Positions 15,573 through 23,501 of a stretch of DNA of 64,000 nucleotides are shown here, one piece after another; position 1 is the first letter of the stretch; every line of letters starts with the position of its first letter. The notes beneath the pieces were generated by a model. That model was given only the letters and a program-made list of their open reading frames with translations. It was not told the origin of the DNA and made no database searches. The DNA comes from Prado023 sp963798745 (GTDB taxonomy: Bacteria; Actinomycetota; Actinomycetes; S36-B12; CAIYMF01). The stretch covers positions 186,001-250,000 of the forward strand of contig CAWCUF010000001.1 in assembly GCA_963798745.1 (NCBI GenBank). The letters run 5' to 3'. Both the position numbers and the translations under genes were made by a program.

Positions 15573-16647
15573 CGCGCGGGCCGAACCGGGGAGCCGGCCC
15601 TGGCACCCGTGCGCCGGTGCCGGGATCGAGGACGAACGTGCCCCGGTCGGCCAGGTGCCGGTGGTCCGGCGCCTCGGTCATGTCCAGCACCGGGGTGAGG
15701 CAGGCGTTGGTCCCGGCGAACAGCTGCGCCCACTCGTCGCGGGTCCTCGTGGCCAGGATCTCGGTGAACCGCGCGCGCAGCGCCGGCCATCCGCTGGGAT
15801 CCCACTGGGCGGGCAGCTCGGCGGGTTCCAGATCGAGGCCGGCCAGGAGCTCGGCGTAGAACGCGGGCTCCAGGGGGCCGAGGGCCACGTAGCGGCCGTC
15901 AGCGCACGTGTAGGTGTCATAGAACGGGCAGCCACCGTCCAGGGTGTTCTCCCCCGGCGGGTTGGGCCACATCCCCTGGGCGCGCATGCCGTGGACCAGG
16001 CTCATCAGGTTGGCCGCACCGTCGACCATGGCCGCGTCGACGACCACGCCCCGCCCGGTCCGGGCCACCTCGAGCAGGGCCGCCAGGACGCCCATGACCA
16101 GGTAGGTCGAGCCGCCGCCGTGATCGGCCAGCAGGTTCAGGGCCGGCACGGGGCGTTCGCCGGCGCGGGCGGTGTGCCGCAGGGAGCCGGCGATCGCGCT
16201 GTAGTTGATGTCGTGCCCGGCGCGGTCGGCCCAGGGGCCGTCCTGCCCCCAGCCGGTCATCCGCCCGTACACCAACCGGGGGTTGCGAGCCCAGCAGTCC
16301 GCCGGTCCGAGTCCGAGCCGCTCGGCAACGCCGGGCCGGAACCCCTCGATGAGCACCTCGGCCTCGTCGATGAACTCCCGGGCCTGGGCCAGGCCGGCCG
16401 GGTCACGCAGGTCGAGCGGCTTGGTGGGGCGCCCCCGCAGCAGCGGGTCCCGGCCTGGCGCGTGACCGAACGGCTGCCCGCCGGGGCGATCCAGGCGGAT
16501 GCCGGTGGCGCCGAGGTCGGCGAGCATCATGCCGGCGTGGGGCACCGGCCCGATCCCGCCGAGCTCCACGAACCGGACCCCGGTCAGCGGCCCGGGCGGA
16601 CCGGCACCTGGTGCCTGCCGGCCCGGCACGGCGGCTGCTGGGTCCAC
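15562..16647 (-). CDS. CaiB/BaiF CoA-transferase family, alpha-methylacyl-CoA racemase-like
   Basis: 361 residues, the length of bacterial alpha-methylacyl-CoA racemase (AMACR). It has LTGVRFVELGGIGPVPHAG, MLADLGATGIRLDRPGG, the racemase-type AGHDINYSAIAG (catalytic His-Asp area), NLLADHGGGSTY with the second acid, and GCPFYDTYTCADGRYVALG. AMACR epimerises 2-methyl-branched acyl-CoAs so that beta-oxidation can proceed. True CoA transfer to another acid is the alternative. The GTG at 16647 lies five bases past the stop of the upstream gene, so the two are probably co-transcribed. No fatty-acid degradation genes lie beside it. Confidence 0.82.
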   Translation of the reverse strand: MDPAAAVPGRQAPGAGPPGPLTGVRFVELGGIGPVPHAGMMLADLGATGIRLDRPGGQPFGHAPGRDPLLRGRPTKPLDLRDPAGLAQAREFIDEAEVLIEGFRPGVAERLGLGPADCWARNPRLVYGRMTGWGQDGPWADRAGHDINYSAIAGSLRHTARAGERPVPALNLLADHGGGSTYLVMGVLAALLEVARTGRGVVVDAAMVDGAANLMSLVHGMRAQGMWPNPPGENTLDGGCPFYDTYTCADGRYVALGPLEPAFYAELLAGLDLEPAELPAQWDPSGWPALRARFTEILATRTRDEWAQLFAGTNACLTPVLDMTEAPDHRHLADRGTFVLDPGTGARVPGPAPRFGPRAPG

Positions 16648-16651
16648 CGGG

Positions 16652-17248
16652 CTAGGCGTCCCTGCGCGGGGGCATGATCGAGCCCAGGTCCCCGGCATAC
16701 CAGCCGGCCATCCGCTCGTTGACCGACTCGTTGTCGTCGGCCGCAGCATCCTCATCGACCTCGTCGATGTCGGGGGCGTGCATCCGACGCAGGAACGCCG
16801 CTGCGCGGGCCTCGAGGGCAGCCCGATCGCCCTCCTTGGACCTGCCGCCCAGAGCCGCGATGACGTGGTCGAGGTCCCCGCCGTAGACCCCGTCGTAGTG
16901 CGGCTCGGAGGGCCCCGGGCCCGACCGCACCGGGGTCAGTTGGGGCTGGGCATGGGCGGCCTTGGCCGAGTCCAGGTCGCCGGGGTAGTAGTCGGCGACG
17001 AAGTCGGCATCCTCGCCGTGGGCAGGAGTCCCGGCGTGCTCGCTGGCGTCGCGCCGGCGCACCCGCACCGGCCGGGACACCGGCAGGCGAAGGGGCTCAG
17101 CGTCGCCCTCGCAGACGACCATCACCGCGTCCCCGGCGGCGGCCAGCCCGACGATGTTCAGCCAGTGGTGCTGACCCTCGTGGGTGTCGTAGATGAGGTC
17201 CTCCAAGGTGAGTTGGAGGGGGAAAACGGTGTCAAGGTGGGTATCCAT
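16652..17248 (-). CDS. Acidic hypothetical protein
   Basis: 198 residues, not recognised. Residues 1-65 look like a compact beta-rich domain (PLQLTLEDLIYDTHEGQHHW, then VMVVCEGDAEPLRLPVSRPV). The middle is rich in Asp, Pro and Gly, and residues 120-165 could form a helix (AALEARAAAFLRRMHAP). Strongly acidic near the end (DIDEVDEDAAADDNESV). There is no signal peptide or membrane helix. Start uncertain: ATG at 17248 or an in-frame ATG at 17260; neither has a clear ribosome-binding site. It lies 4 bp before the CoA-transferase gene on the same strand. Confidence 0.6.
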   Translation of the reverse strand: MDTHLDTVFPLQLTLEDLIYDTHEGQHHWLNIVGLAAAGDAVMVVCEGDAEPLRLPVSRPVRVRRRDASEHAGTPAHGEDADFVADYYPGDLDSAKAAHAQPQLTPVRSGPGPSEPHYDGVYGGDLDHVIAALGGRSKEGDRAALEARAAAFLRRMHAPDIDEVDEDAAADDNESVNERMAGWYAGDLGSIMPPRRDA

Positions 17249-17295
17249 CGGCCATCTCATTCGCGGGTCGCGCGAGGCTGCGCAGTTGAGGGAAT

Positions 17296-17351
17296 CGTAC
17301 TCGCCGGGTTCGGCGGATCCGTCGGCGCGGCCGCCGAGATCCGCGAGTACG
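17296..17351. repeat. Long interrupted inverted repeat between divergent genes
   Basis: CGTACTCGC (17296-17304) is repeated in inverse as GCGAGTACG (17343-17351), and inner GGATC/GATCC segments can extend the stem. It sits between the hypothetical gene (minus) and the WS/DGAT gene (plus), where it could be an operator or mRNA structure. Confidence 0.5.
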
Positions 17352-17400
17352 GGCTGTCGGTGATCTCGCCGGTGCCGCCGCCCTGTGGGATCGTCATGGC

Positions 17401-18759
17401 GTGGACCAGCCTGTGTGGTTCGAGCGGATCGGGCCCGGCGACGCCCAGGCGCTGGCCACCGATGTGGGCCCCGTCCCGGCCCAGGTGGGCGCGGCACTGA
17501 TACTCGCCCCGCCCACGGGTCCTGACCCCTCGGCCCTGCGTGATCTGCTCGCGGTGCGGCTGGGTTCGGTACCCCGCCTGCGCCAGCGCCTGCGGTCCGT
17601 CGCGCCGGGCTGCGGGCGCCAGATCTGGGTGGATGACCCGCACTTCGACGTGCACGCGCACCTCGCTGTCGCAGGGTGCGCCGCACCGGGTGACGACGCC
17701 GCGTTCCTGTCGGCTGCGGTGGCCGCCGTGACCCGGCCGCTGGACCGGACCCGGCCCCTGTGGCGGGTCATGGTCGTCACTGGCCTTGCTCACGGACAGG
17801 TCGGCCTCGTGGTCGTGATGCACCATGTGCTTGCCGATGGGATCGGCGGGCTGGCGGTGCTGGCCGAGTTGGTCGACTCCGACGAGGTGCCGGGCCGGAC
17901 CGGCGCGGGCGCTGGGCCACCGCCGCCGCGGTCGGCCCCGACGTCGGGTGCCCTGTTCCGCGACGCCACCCGATCGCGGTTGCGGGCCCTGCGCCGAACA
18001 CCCCGGGCGGGCGCGGCCGTCGGCTCCGCGCTGACCGAGCTGGGCCGTGCCCGCCCTCGACGGGCGCCGCAGTGCTCACTCAACGCGCCCACCGGACCCC
18101 ACCGCCGCCTGGCCGTCGTATCCGCCGACCTGAACGTCCTGCGCCGGACCGCACATGAGCGCGGCGCGACCGTGAACGACCTGCTGCTGGTGTCCGTGGG
18201 TCACGCCCTGGCCGAGGTGCTCGCTGATCGCGGGGAGCACGTCTCGGAGTTGGTCATCTCCGTACCGGTCTCGGCGCGGCCAACAGCGACGGCCGAACGG
18301 CTGGGCAACCAGGTCGGGGTCATGCCCGTGCGGGTCCCCGTCCGCTCACGGCGGACCAGCCTCGCCGAGGTGGCCCGGGCCACGGCCGAACGCAGGTCGA
18401 CGCAGCGCGGCTCCTCCCAGGCCCTGATCATCCCGGCCTTCCGCGCGCTGGCGGCACTCGGCTTGCTCCGACCGATGATCGAGCGGCAACGCCTGGTCAA
18501 CACGTTCCTGACGAACCTGCGCGGCCCGGACCGGCCGCTGGCCGTGGCCGGGGCGCAGATCCGGCGAATCATCCCCGTGACCCTCACGCCCGGCAACGTC
18601 GGCGTGGCGTTCGCCGCCATCAGCTACGCGGGCACCTTGACCGTGTCGGTGATCGTCGACCCGGAGCTGGTGCCGGAGCTGGACGTCGTGGCCGCAGCCC
18701 TGGACCAGGAGCTTCGGGGCATTGTCGGCCAGGGCGATCCCGGCGCTAGTCCTCGATGA
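17401..18759 (+). CDS. Wax ester synthase / diacylglycerol O-acyltransferase (WS/DGAT)
   Basis: 452 residues of the WS/DGAT (Tgs) family. The catalytic HHxxxDG is visible as HHVLADG (His141-142, Asp146), after TRPLDRTRPLWRVMVV; the C-terminal domain has VSVPVSARP, LGNQVGVMPVRVP and NTFLTNLRGPDRPL. The enzyme esterifies acyl-CoA to diacylglycerol or fatty alcohol to make storage triacylglycerol or wax. A GTG at 17401 was taken as start; an ATG four bases before is in another frame. The 3' end overlaps arr (opposite strand) by 14 bases. Confidence 0.87.
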   Translation: MDQPVWFERIGPGDAQALATDVGPVPAQVGAALILAPPTGPDPSALRDLLAVRLGSVPRLRQRLRSVAPGCGRQIWVDDPHFDVHAHLAVAGCAAPGDDAAFLSAAVAAVTRPLDRTRPLWRVMVVTGLAHGQVGLVVVMHHVLADGIGGLAVLAELVDSDEVPGRTGAGAGPPPPRSAPTSGALFRDATRSRLRALRRTPRAGAAVGSALTELGRARPRRAPQCSLNAPTGPHRRLAVVSADLNVLRRTAHERGATVNDLLLVSVGHALAEVLADRGEHVSELVISVPVSARPTATAERLGNQVGVMPVRVPVRSRRTSLAEVARATAERRSTQRGSSQALIIPAFRALAALGLLRPMIERQRLVNTFLTNLRGPDRPLAVAGAQIRRIIPVTLTPGNVGVAFAAISYAGTLTVSVIVDPELVPELDVVAAALDQELRGIVGQGDPGASPR

Positions 18760-19207
18760 CGTCGAGGCCCTGCGCCCGCAACTCGGCGAGGTGGTCCAGC
18801 ATGCTCGTGAGCACCTCCGGGTCGTGACCCTGCCAGTCGTCGAGCTCGGCGACGACGCGCACCGGATAGCGGGTCCGGTAGGACTGGGTGAGGTTGCCGG
18901 GGAATCGCTTGTTGGTCACGTTCGGGTCGTCCTCGAAGGGCCCGAGGGGCTCGACCACGTAGATGTGCCCCCGTTCGTCGCTGCCGGCCAGCGCGGTGGC
19001 CAACTCGGCCCCCCAGACGGCGGTCTCCACCAGGGCGGAGAAGTAGATGTTGTTCGACACCCGGCCCTGGTGGAAGTTGGAGCCGTGCCCGGCGACGAGC
19101 TCGACGCCGACCTCGAGCACCGACTTCGTGCCGTGGAAGAACGGGCCCGGCACGTGGGCACAGTTGTCGTAGGTGACCGGGATGTGGGTGCCGGTGGGCT
19201 CGCCCAT
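18746..19207 (-). CDS. arr: NAD(+)-rifampin ADP-ribosyltransferase
   Basis: 153 residues, closely matching the Arr family along its length: FFHGTKSVLEVG with the NAD-contacting His25, NNIYFSALVETAVWGAELA, GHIYVVEPLGPFEDDPNVT with the catalytic acid near Asp93-94, KRFPGNLTQSYRTRYPVRVV, and the terminal QGLDVIED. Arr transfers ADP-ribose from NAD to the 23-hydroxyl of rifamycins and inactivates them; chromosomal copies are common in actinobacteria and may have another native role. GAGGAG lies before the ATG at 19207. It is a stand-alone gene convergent with and overlapping the WS/DGAT gene. Confidence 0.92.
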   Translation of the reverse strand: MGEPTGTHIPVTYDNCAHVPGPFFHGTKSVLEVGVELVAGHGSNFHQGRVSNNIYFSALVETAVWGAELATALAGSDERGHIYVVEPLGPFEDDPNVTNKRFPGNLTQSYRTRYPVRVVAELDDWQGHDPEVLTSMLDHLAELRAQGLDVIED

Positions 19208-19437
19208 CGTGGCTCCTCCTCGTGCGTCTTCGACCGCCGTCACGCGCACCTCGGCTTTGTGCGGCTGGGTGCCGCCGGGATCGTATCGCGGCACATGGGC
19301 CATCTCAGGCGGAGTTCGAGGACCTCGAGTTGCGCGCGCCGGTGGGAGGGTCTGGCCGGCGGGAATGCGCCCGGGTGCGCGGACGTTGTTCGGCAGGCCC
19401 GGTGCGGGTCCGGGCCGGGCTGGGCAGGGAGGCCGCG

Positions 19438-20103
19438 ATGCGGGTGCTGGATCAGGCGGACCGGTTGGTCGCGGCCGGGGTCGCGGAGGTAGCGGGAATC
19501 AGTGCCGCTGCGCTGGTGGCCCACGCCGCGGTACTGCCCCAGGTCCCCGGCGCGGTGCTGGCGGTGCATCCCAGCCTGGTGCCCCCCGCGCTCCTGGCGG
19601 GGCTGCTGCGTCACGGCGACCGGGTGGGCTTCGTGGTGCAGGACATGGTCGATGTGGATGAGTTCAGCGCGATCGACTCGGTGCTGGTCGCGGACCTGCC
19701 GCTGTACCTGCTGATCGACCCGACCCGGGGCGACGAGCTGCGCAACACCAACCCGGTGCAGGGGCTGGCCGCGATCCTCGGCGCCGGACGCTCCCCGTTG
19801 ACCATCAACGAGGGGATCAGTTGGCTGCTGCAGGACCCCGGCGTCCTGCAGGAGGGGGCGTGCTTCATGACGATCGGGTCGCGCAAGCGCACGGGCACGG
19901 GGGTGGACGCCCGAACCCCGGCGATCTGGATCAGCCGGGGCACCGGGCGCGATGGCCCAACCCGGCGGGACGCGCCGAAGGTGGGCTGGTGCTGGGCAGG
20001 CAACCGGCACACCTGGCTGGGCCACGCCTCGGCACGCGCCCGCCACCCGCAGCCAGCCACCAGGAACCCGGCTCCCGCAGGTGCAGACCCTCGAACCCCC
20101 TGA
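19438..20103 (+). CDS. DUF5701-like protein of unknown function
   Basis: 221 residues. It resembles actinobacterial proteins listed as DUF5701: VPPALLAGLLRHGDRVGFVV, LYLLIDPTRGDELRN, GRSPLTINEGISWLL, GACFMTIGSRKR, then PAIWISRG and a terminal VGWCWAGNRHTWLGHASA. No catalytic motif is known for the family. AGGGAGG lies before the ATG at 19438; the frame is open 216 bases further upstream but family similarity and the binding site favour this start. It is divergent from arr across 230 bp with no other gene. The C-terminal 20 residues are Pro/Ala-rich. Confidence 0.65.
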   Translation: MRVLDQADRLVAAGVAEVAGISAAALVAHAAVLPQVPGAVLAVHPSLVPPALLAGLLRHGDRVGFVVQDMVDVDEFSAIDSVLVADLPLYLLIDPTRGDELRNTNPVQGLAAILGAGRSPLTINEGISWLLQDPGVLQEGACFMTIGSRKRTGTGVDARTPAIWISRGTGRDGPTRRDAPKVGWCWAGNRHTWLGHASARARHPQPATRNPAPAGADPRTP

Positions 20104-20202
20104 AGCTCACGCATCCAGGCCCCCACACTGGCGGCAGCGAACCGGAAGCGCCTCCCCACGTGGGGCCCGACCGGGTTCATCCACATTCGCTGGGCCACCT
20201 GC

Positions 20203-20250
20203 CCAGCAGCCTTGGATCGATCGTGCTTGGGGCCAGCAGACTTGGATCGA
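20203..20250 (+). repeat. Direct repeat of 18 bp, 30-bp period, upstream of glpD
   Basis: CCAGCAG(C/A)CTTGGATCGA occurs at 20203-20220 and 20233-20250 with one mismatch. The 30-bp spacing is close to three helical turns, fitting two regulator dimers on one DNA face. It lies 137 bp before the glpD start; the rest of 20104-20386 holds only a CCCCACGTGGGG palindrome (20154-20165) and no gene. Confidence 0.6.
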
Positions 20251-20386
20251 CGCAGGAAGCCGGCGGGGCGGCGGGGCCGCCTTGCACGGACGCGCACGCT
20301 GCATCGAGGATGGAGGCAGCAGCGTCTCTCGGTGATCGCGGACCTCGCAGGCCACCGACGCGCGCACCATCAAGGAGACGGACCCC

Positions 20387-22123
20387 ATGTTGACGTCCAT
20401 CATGACGACCGAGTCCCGCACCGAGGCCCTGGACCAGATGAGCGACGAGGCCGGACTGGACGTGCTCGTGATCGGCGGCGGCGTGACCGGTGCCGGGATC
20501 GCGCTCGAAGCAGCCACCCGCGGGCTGCGTGTGGGCATCGTGGAGGCCCAGGACTGGTCCAGCGGGACCTCGAGCCGCTCCTCGAAGCTCGTGCACGGCG
20601 GCCTGCGCTACCTGCAGATGCTCGACTTCAACCTCGTCCGCGAGGCCCTGACCGAGCGCGACCTGCTGATGACCCGACTGGCTCCGCACCTGGTCAAGCC
20701 GGTGGCCTTCCTCTACCCCCTCGAGCACCGGGTGTGGGAGCGCGCCTACGTCGGGGCGGGCGTCGCACTCTACGACACACTGGCCACGGCCTCCCCGCGC
20801 CGCCGGGCGCTGCCGCTGCACCGGCACCTGTCGCGCAGGGGCATGCTCGATCGCTTCCCCGACCTGCGCCACGATGCGGCCGTCGGCGCCCTGCAGTACT
20901 GGGACGCCACCGTCGACGACGCCCGCCTCGTGCTCACCCTGGTGCGCACCGCCGCCTCGTACGGCGCGCTGGCGGCGTCGCGGACCCAGGTCGTCGCGCT
21001 CACCAAGAGCGGGTCCGGCCGGGTCGACGGGGCGGTGGTCTTGGACCTGGAGACCGGCCGCGAACTGCGGATCCACGCCCGGGCGGTGATCAACTCGACC
21101 GGGGTCTGGACCGAGCAGACCGAGTCGCTGGCCGGCACCTCCGGCGGGCTGCAGGTACTGGCCTCCAAGGGCATCCACATCGTGGTGCCCCGCGACCGGA
21201 TCCGAGGCGAGGTCGGGCTGATCCTGCAGACCGAGAAGTCGGTCCTGTTCATCATCCCGTGGTCGCGGTACTGGCTGATCGGCACCACCGACACGCCCTG
21301 GACCCAGGAGCTGGCGCACCCGGTGGCCACGGCGGCCGACATCGACTACGTCCTCGAGCACGCCAACGAGGTGCTGGCCACGCCGCTGACCAGGGACGAC
21401 ATCATCGGCACGTGGGCCGGCCTGCGCCCCCTGCTGCAGCCCGGGACCAAGGACGGGACGCCCTCGGCGAAGGTCTCCCGCGAGCACACCACCGCCTCCC
21501 CGATCCCGGGCCTGACGGTCATCGCCGGCGGCAAGCTCACCACCTACCGGGTGATGGCCAAGGACGCGGTCGACTTCGCCCTCGGCGAGTGGGCCGCGGA
21601 CCTGCCCTCGATCACCGAACGGATCCCGCTGGTCGGCGCCGTCGGCCTGGAGGCTCTCGGGCGCCGCGCCGCCGTGGTCGCGCGCACCTACGGCTGGAGC
21701 GACCAGATGGTCGATCACCTGCTGCACCGCTACGGGTCGCTGCTCGGCGACCTGGTCGACGCGATCGCCGCCCGGCCGGACCTGGCCCGGCCGCTCGAGC
21801 ACGCCCCTGCCTACCTGCGTGCGGAGATCGCCTACGCAGCGACCCATGAGGGCGTCGTGCACCTCGAGGACGTGCTGCTGCACCGGACCCGGCTGAACTA
21901 CGAGATGCGCGACCGCGGCCTGGCCGCGCTGGACGAGATCGCCACCCTCACCGGCGAGCTGCTCGGCTGGGACGAGGAACGCCTGGCCGCAGAGATTGCC
22001 AGCTACATCGGGCGGGCGCGCGCGGAGGCGGCCGCCGAGGCCGAACCCGACGATGCCGCCGCCGAGTCGGTGCGCCTGCGGACCCCGGACATCGCCCCCC
22101 TGGCAGAGCTGGCCACTGCCTGA
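20387..22123 (+). CDS. glpD: Glycerol-3-phosphate dehydrogenase (FAD-dependent)
   Basis: 578 residues. The N-terminal FAD domain shows VLVIGGGVTGAGIALEAATR (residues 26-45), GTSSRSSKLVHGGLRYL and REALTERDLL; later SKGIHIVVPRDR, GTTDTPW and the second FAD segment PGLTVIAGGKLTTYRVMA; a helical C-terminal DAO_C domain follows. GlpD oxidises sn-glycerol 3-phosphate to dihydroxyacetone phosphate at the membrane and passes electrons to menaquinone, which is made by genes in this same window. AAGGAGA lies eight bases before the ATG at 20387; a second ATG at 20402 is possible. The paired direct repeats upstream may be an operator. Confidence 0.94.
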   Translation: MLTSIMTTESRTEALDQMSDEAGLDVLVIGGGVTGAGIALEAATRGLRVGIVEAQDWSSGTSSRSSKLVHGGLRYLQMLDFNLVREALTERDLLMTRLAPHLVKPVAFLYPLEHRVWERAYVGAGVALYDTLATASPRRRALPLHRHLSRRGMLDRFPDLRHDAAVGALQYWDATVDDARLVLTLVRTAASYGALAASRTQVVALTKSGSGRVDGAVVLDLETGRELRIHARAVINSTGVWTEQTESLAGTSGGLQVLASKGIHIVVPRDRIRGEVGLILQTEKSVLFIIPWSRYWLIGTTDTPWTQELAHPVATAADIDYVLEHANEVLATPLTRDDIIGTWAGLRPLLQPGTKDGTPSAKVSREHTTASPIPGLTVIAGGKLTTYRVMAKDAVDFALGEWAADLPSITERIPLVGAVGLEALGRRAAVVARTYGWSDQMVDHLLHRYGSLLGDLVDAIAARPDLARPLEHAPAYLRAEIAYAATHEGVVHLEDVLLHRTRLNYEMRDRGLAALDEIATLTGELLGWDEERLAAEIASYIGRARAEAAAEAEPDDAAAESVRLRTPDIAPLAELATA

Positions 22124-22138
22124 CACGGCCTGCGCGGC

Positions 22139-22564
22139 TCAGTCGTCGGTGGAGCTCCGCAGGCGCTTGGTCTGGCCGCGTTGCCTCTTGGCCGTCAGCC
22201 GGCGCTGCACCGAGCCTCGACTGGGCCTGGTGGGTCGGCGCCGGGGCGATGCCGGGGCGATCGCCCTGGCCAGCAGCGTCCCGAGCCGGTCCTGGGCGGC
22301 CTGCCGATTGCGCAGCTGCGAGCGTTCCGCGGAGGCCACGACGGACAGGACCCCGTCGACCAGGCGGCCATCCAACCGGGCCAGCGCGCGGGCGCGCTGG
22401 GTCGGGGTCAGGGCGGTGGTTCGGGCCACGTCGAAGCGCAACTCCACTCGCGAGTCGGTGGTGTTCACCCCCTGCCCACCCGGGCCCGAGGAGCGGGAGA
22501 ACCGCCAGCTCAGCTCCCCGGCCGGGATCACCGGACCGCCGGGCACCACCACCTCCGCATCCAT
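22139..22564 (-). CDS. arfB: Ribosome-rescue hydrolase ArfB (YaeJ-like)
   Basis: 141 residues with the release-factor GGQ loop (SRSSGPGGQGVNTTDSRVEL, GGQ at 29-31) and a basic C-terminal tail ending in Arg/Lys-rich sequence that in ArfB enters the empty mRNA channel. It hydrolyses peptidyl-tRNA on stalled ribosomes. It lacks release-factor codon-recognition domains. The ATG at 22564 lies just after the rarD stop on the same strand, so it is probably co-transcribed with rarD and the polyprenyl synthase gene. Confidence 0.9.
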   Translation of the reverse strand: MDAEVVVPGGPVIPAGELSWRFSRSSGPGGQGVNTTDSRVELRFDVARTTALTPTQRARALARLDGRLVDGVLSVVASAERSQLRNRQAAQDRLGTLLARAIAPASPRRRPTRPSRGSVQRRLTAKRQRGQTKRLRSSTDD

Positions 22565-22571
22565 GGCGGGC

Positions 22572-23501
22572 CTACAGGTCCTCGACCAGCGCGGGCACCC
22601 GGCTGGGACTGCCCGCCCGGGTCGCGCGCACGAGGTCCACGGTGAACACGACCAGGGCGATCCAGACACCCACGAACCCCAGCCAGCGCTGCGTGCTCAT
22701 CACCTCGCCCAGGACCCAGACCCCGAGGACCAGTTGCAGGCTCGGGGCCACGTACTGCAGGGGACCCAGCACCGACAGCGGCACCCGATGGGCAGCGAAC
22801 CCGAAGAGCAGCAGCGGCAGCGCGGTCACCGGCCCGGCGCCGAACATCAGCAGTGCGTGCCCGAGGCCCTGGCTGCCGAACACGAGGTCACCGCGGCTGG
22901 CCAACCACGCGATGTAGGCCAGCGCGACCGGCGTCAGGACCAGCATCTCGACGGTGAGGCTGGCGATCGCGTCCACCCCGGCCAGCTTCTTGGCCAACCC
23001 GTAGATCCCGAACGAGAACGCGAGCACCAGCGCGATCCACGGCACACGACCCACCGACAGCGTGGCATAGGCGACGGCGACCGTCGCGATCCCGACCGCC
23101 AGCCATTGCAGCCGCCGCAACCGCTCGCGCAGCACCACGACCCCGAGGGCCACCGAGACCAGCGGATTGATGAAGTACCCCAGGGAGGCGTCGACGACAT
23201 GGTCGTTGGCCACCGCCCAGATGAACACCCCCCAGTTGACCGAGACGATGAACGCCGCGACTGTGAGGATGCCCAGTGTCCGGTGGTCGGCCAGCACCGC
23301 CCGGACCTCGCCCCACTGGCCGACCACCGTGACCAGCACGGCCAGGGAGACCAACGAGAACACGACCCGCGCGGCCAGCACCTCCGAAGGACTCGCCGGC
23401 TCGAGGAAGCCCCAGTACAGCGGGAACAACCCCCACAGGACGTAGGCGACGAACCCGGAGGCGACCCCGGCGCGCAGTCCGCTGGAGTCGCGGACGGCCA
23501 T
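22572..23501 (-). CDS. rarD: EamA/RarD family transporter
   Basis: 309 residues and about ten transmembrane helices in two EamA halves. RarD-type marks are GFVAYVLWGLFPLYWGFLEP at the start, EVLAARVVFSL, SVNWGVFIWAVANDHVVDAS and SLGYFINPLVSVALGVV in the first half, and LLLFGFAAHRVPLSVLGPLQ in the second. The substrate of this drug/metabolite-transporter branch is unknown. The ATG overlaps the stop of the polyprenyl synthase gene (TGATG), indicating coupled translation. Confidence 0.85.
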   Translation of the reverse strand: MAVRDSSGLRAGVASGFVAYVLWGLFPLYWGFLEPASPSEVLAARVVFSLVSLAVLVTVVGQWGEVRAVLADHRTLGILTVAAFIVSVNWGVFIWAVANDHVVDASLGYFINPLVSVALGVVVLRERLRRLQWLAVGIATVAVAYATLSVGRVPWIALVLAFSFGIYGLAKKLAGVDAIASLTVEMLVLTPVALAYIAWLASRGDLVFGSQGLGHALLMFGAGPVTALPLLLFGFAAHRVPLSVLGPLQYVAPSLQLVLGVWVLGEVMSTQRWLGFVGVWIALVVFTVDLVRATRAGSPSRVPALVEDL

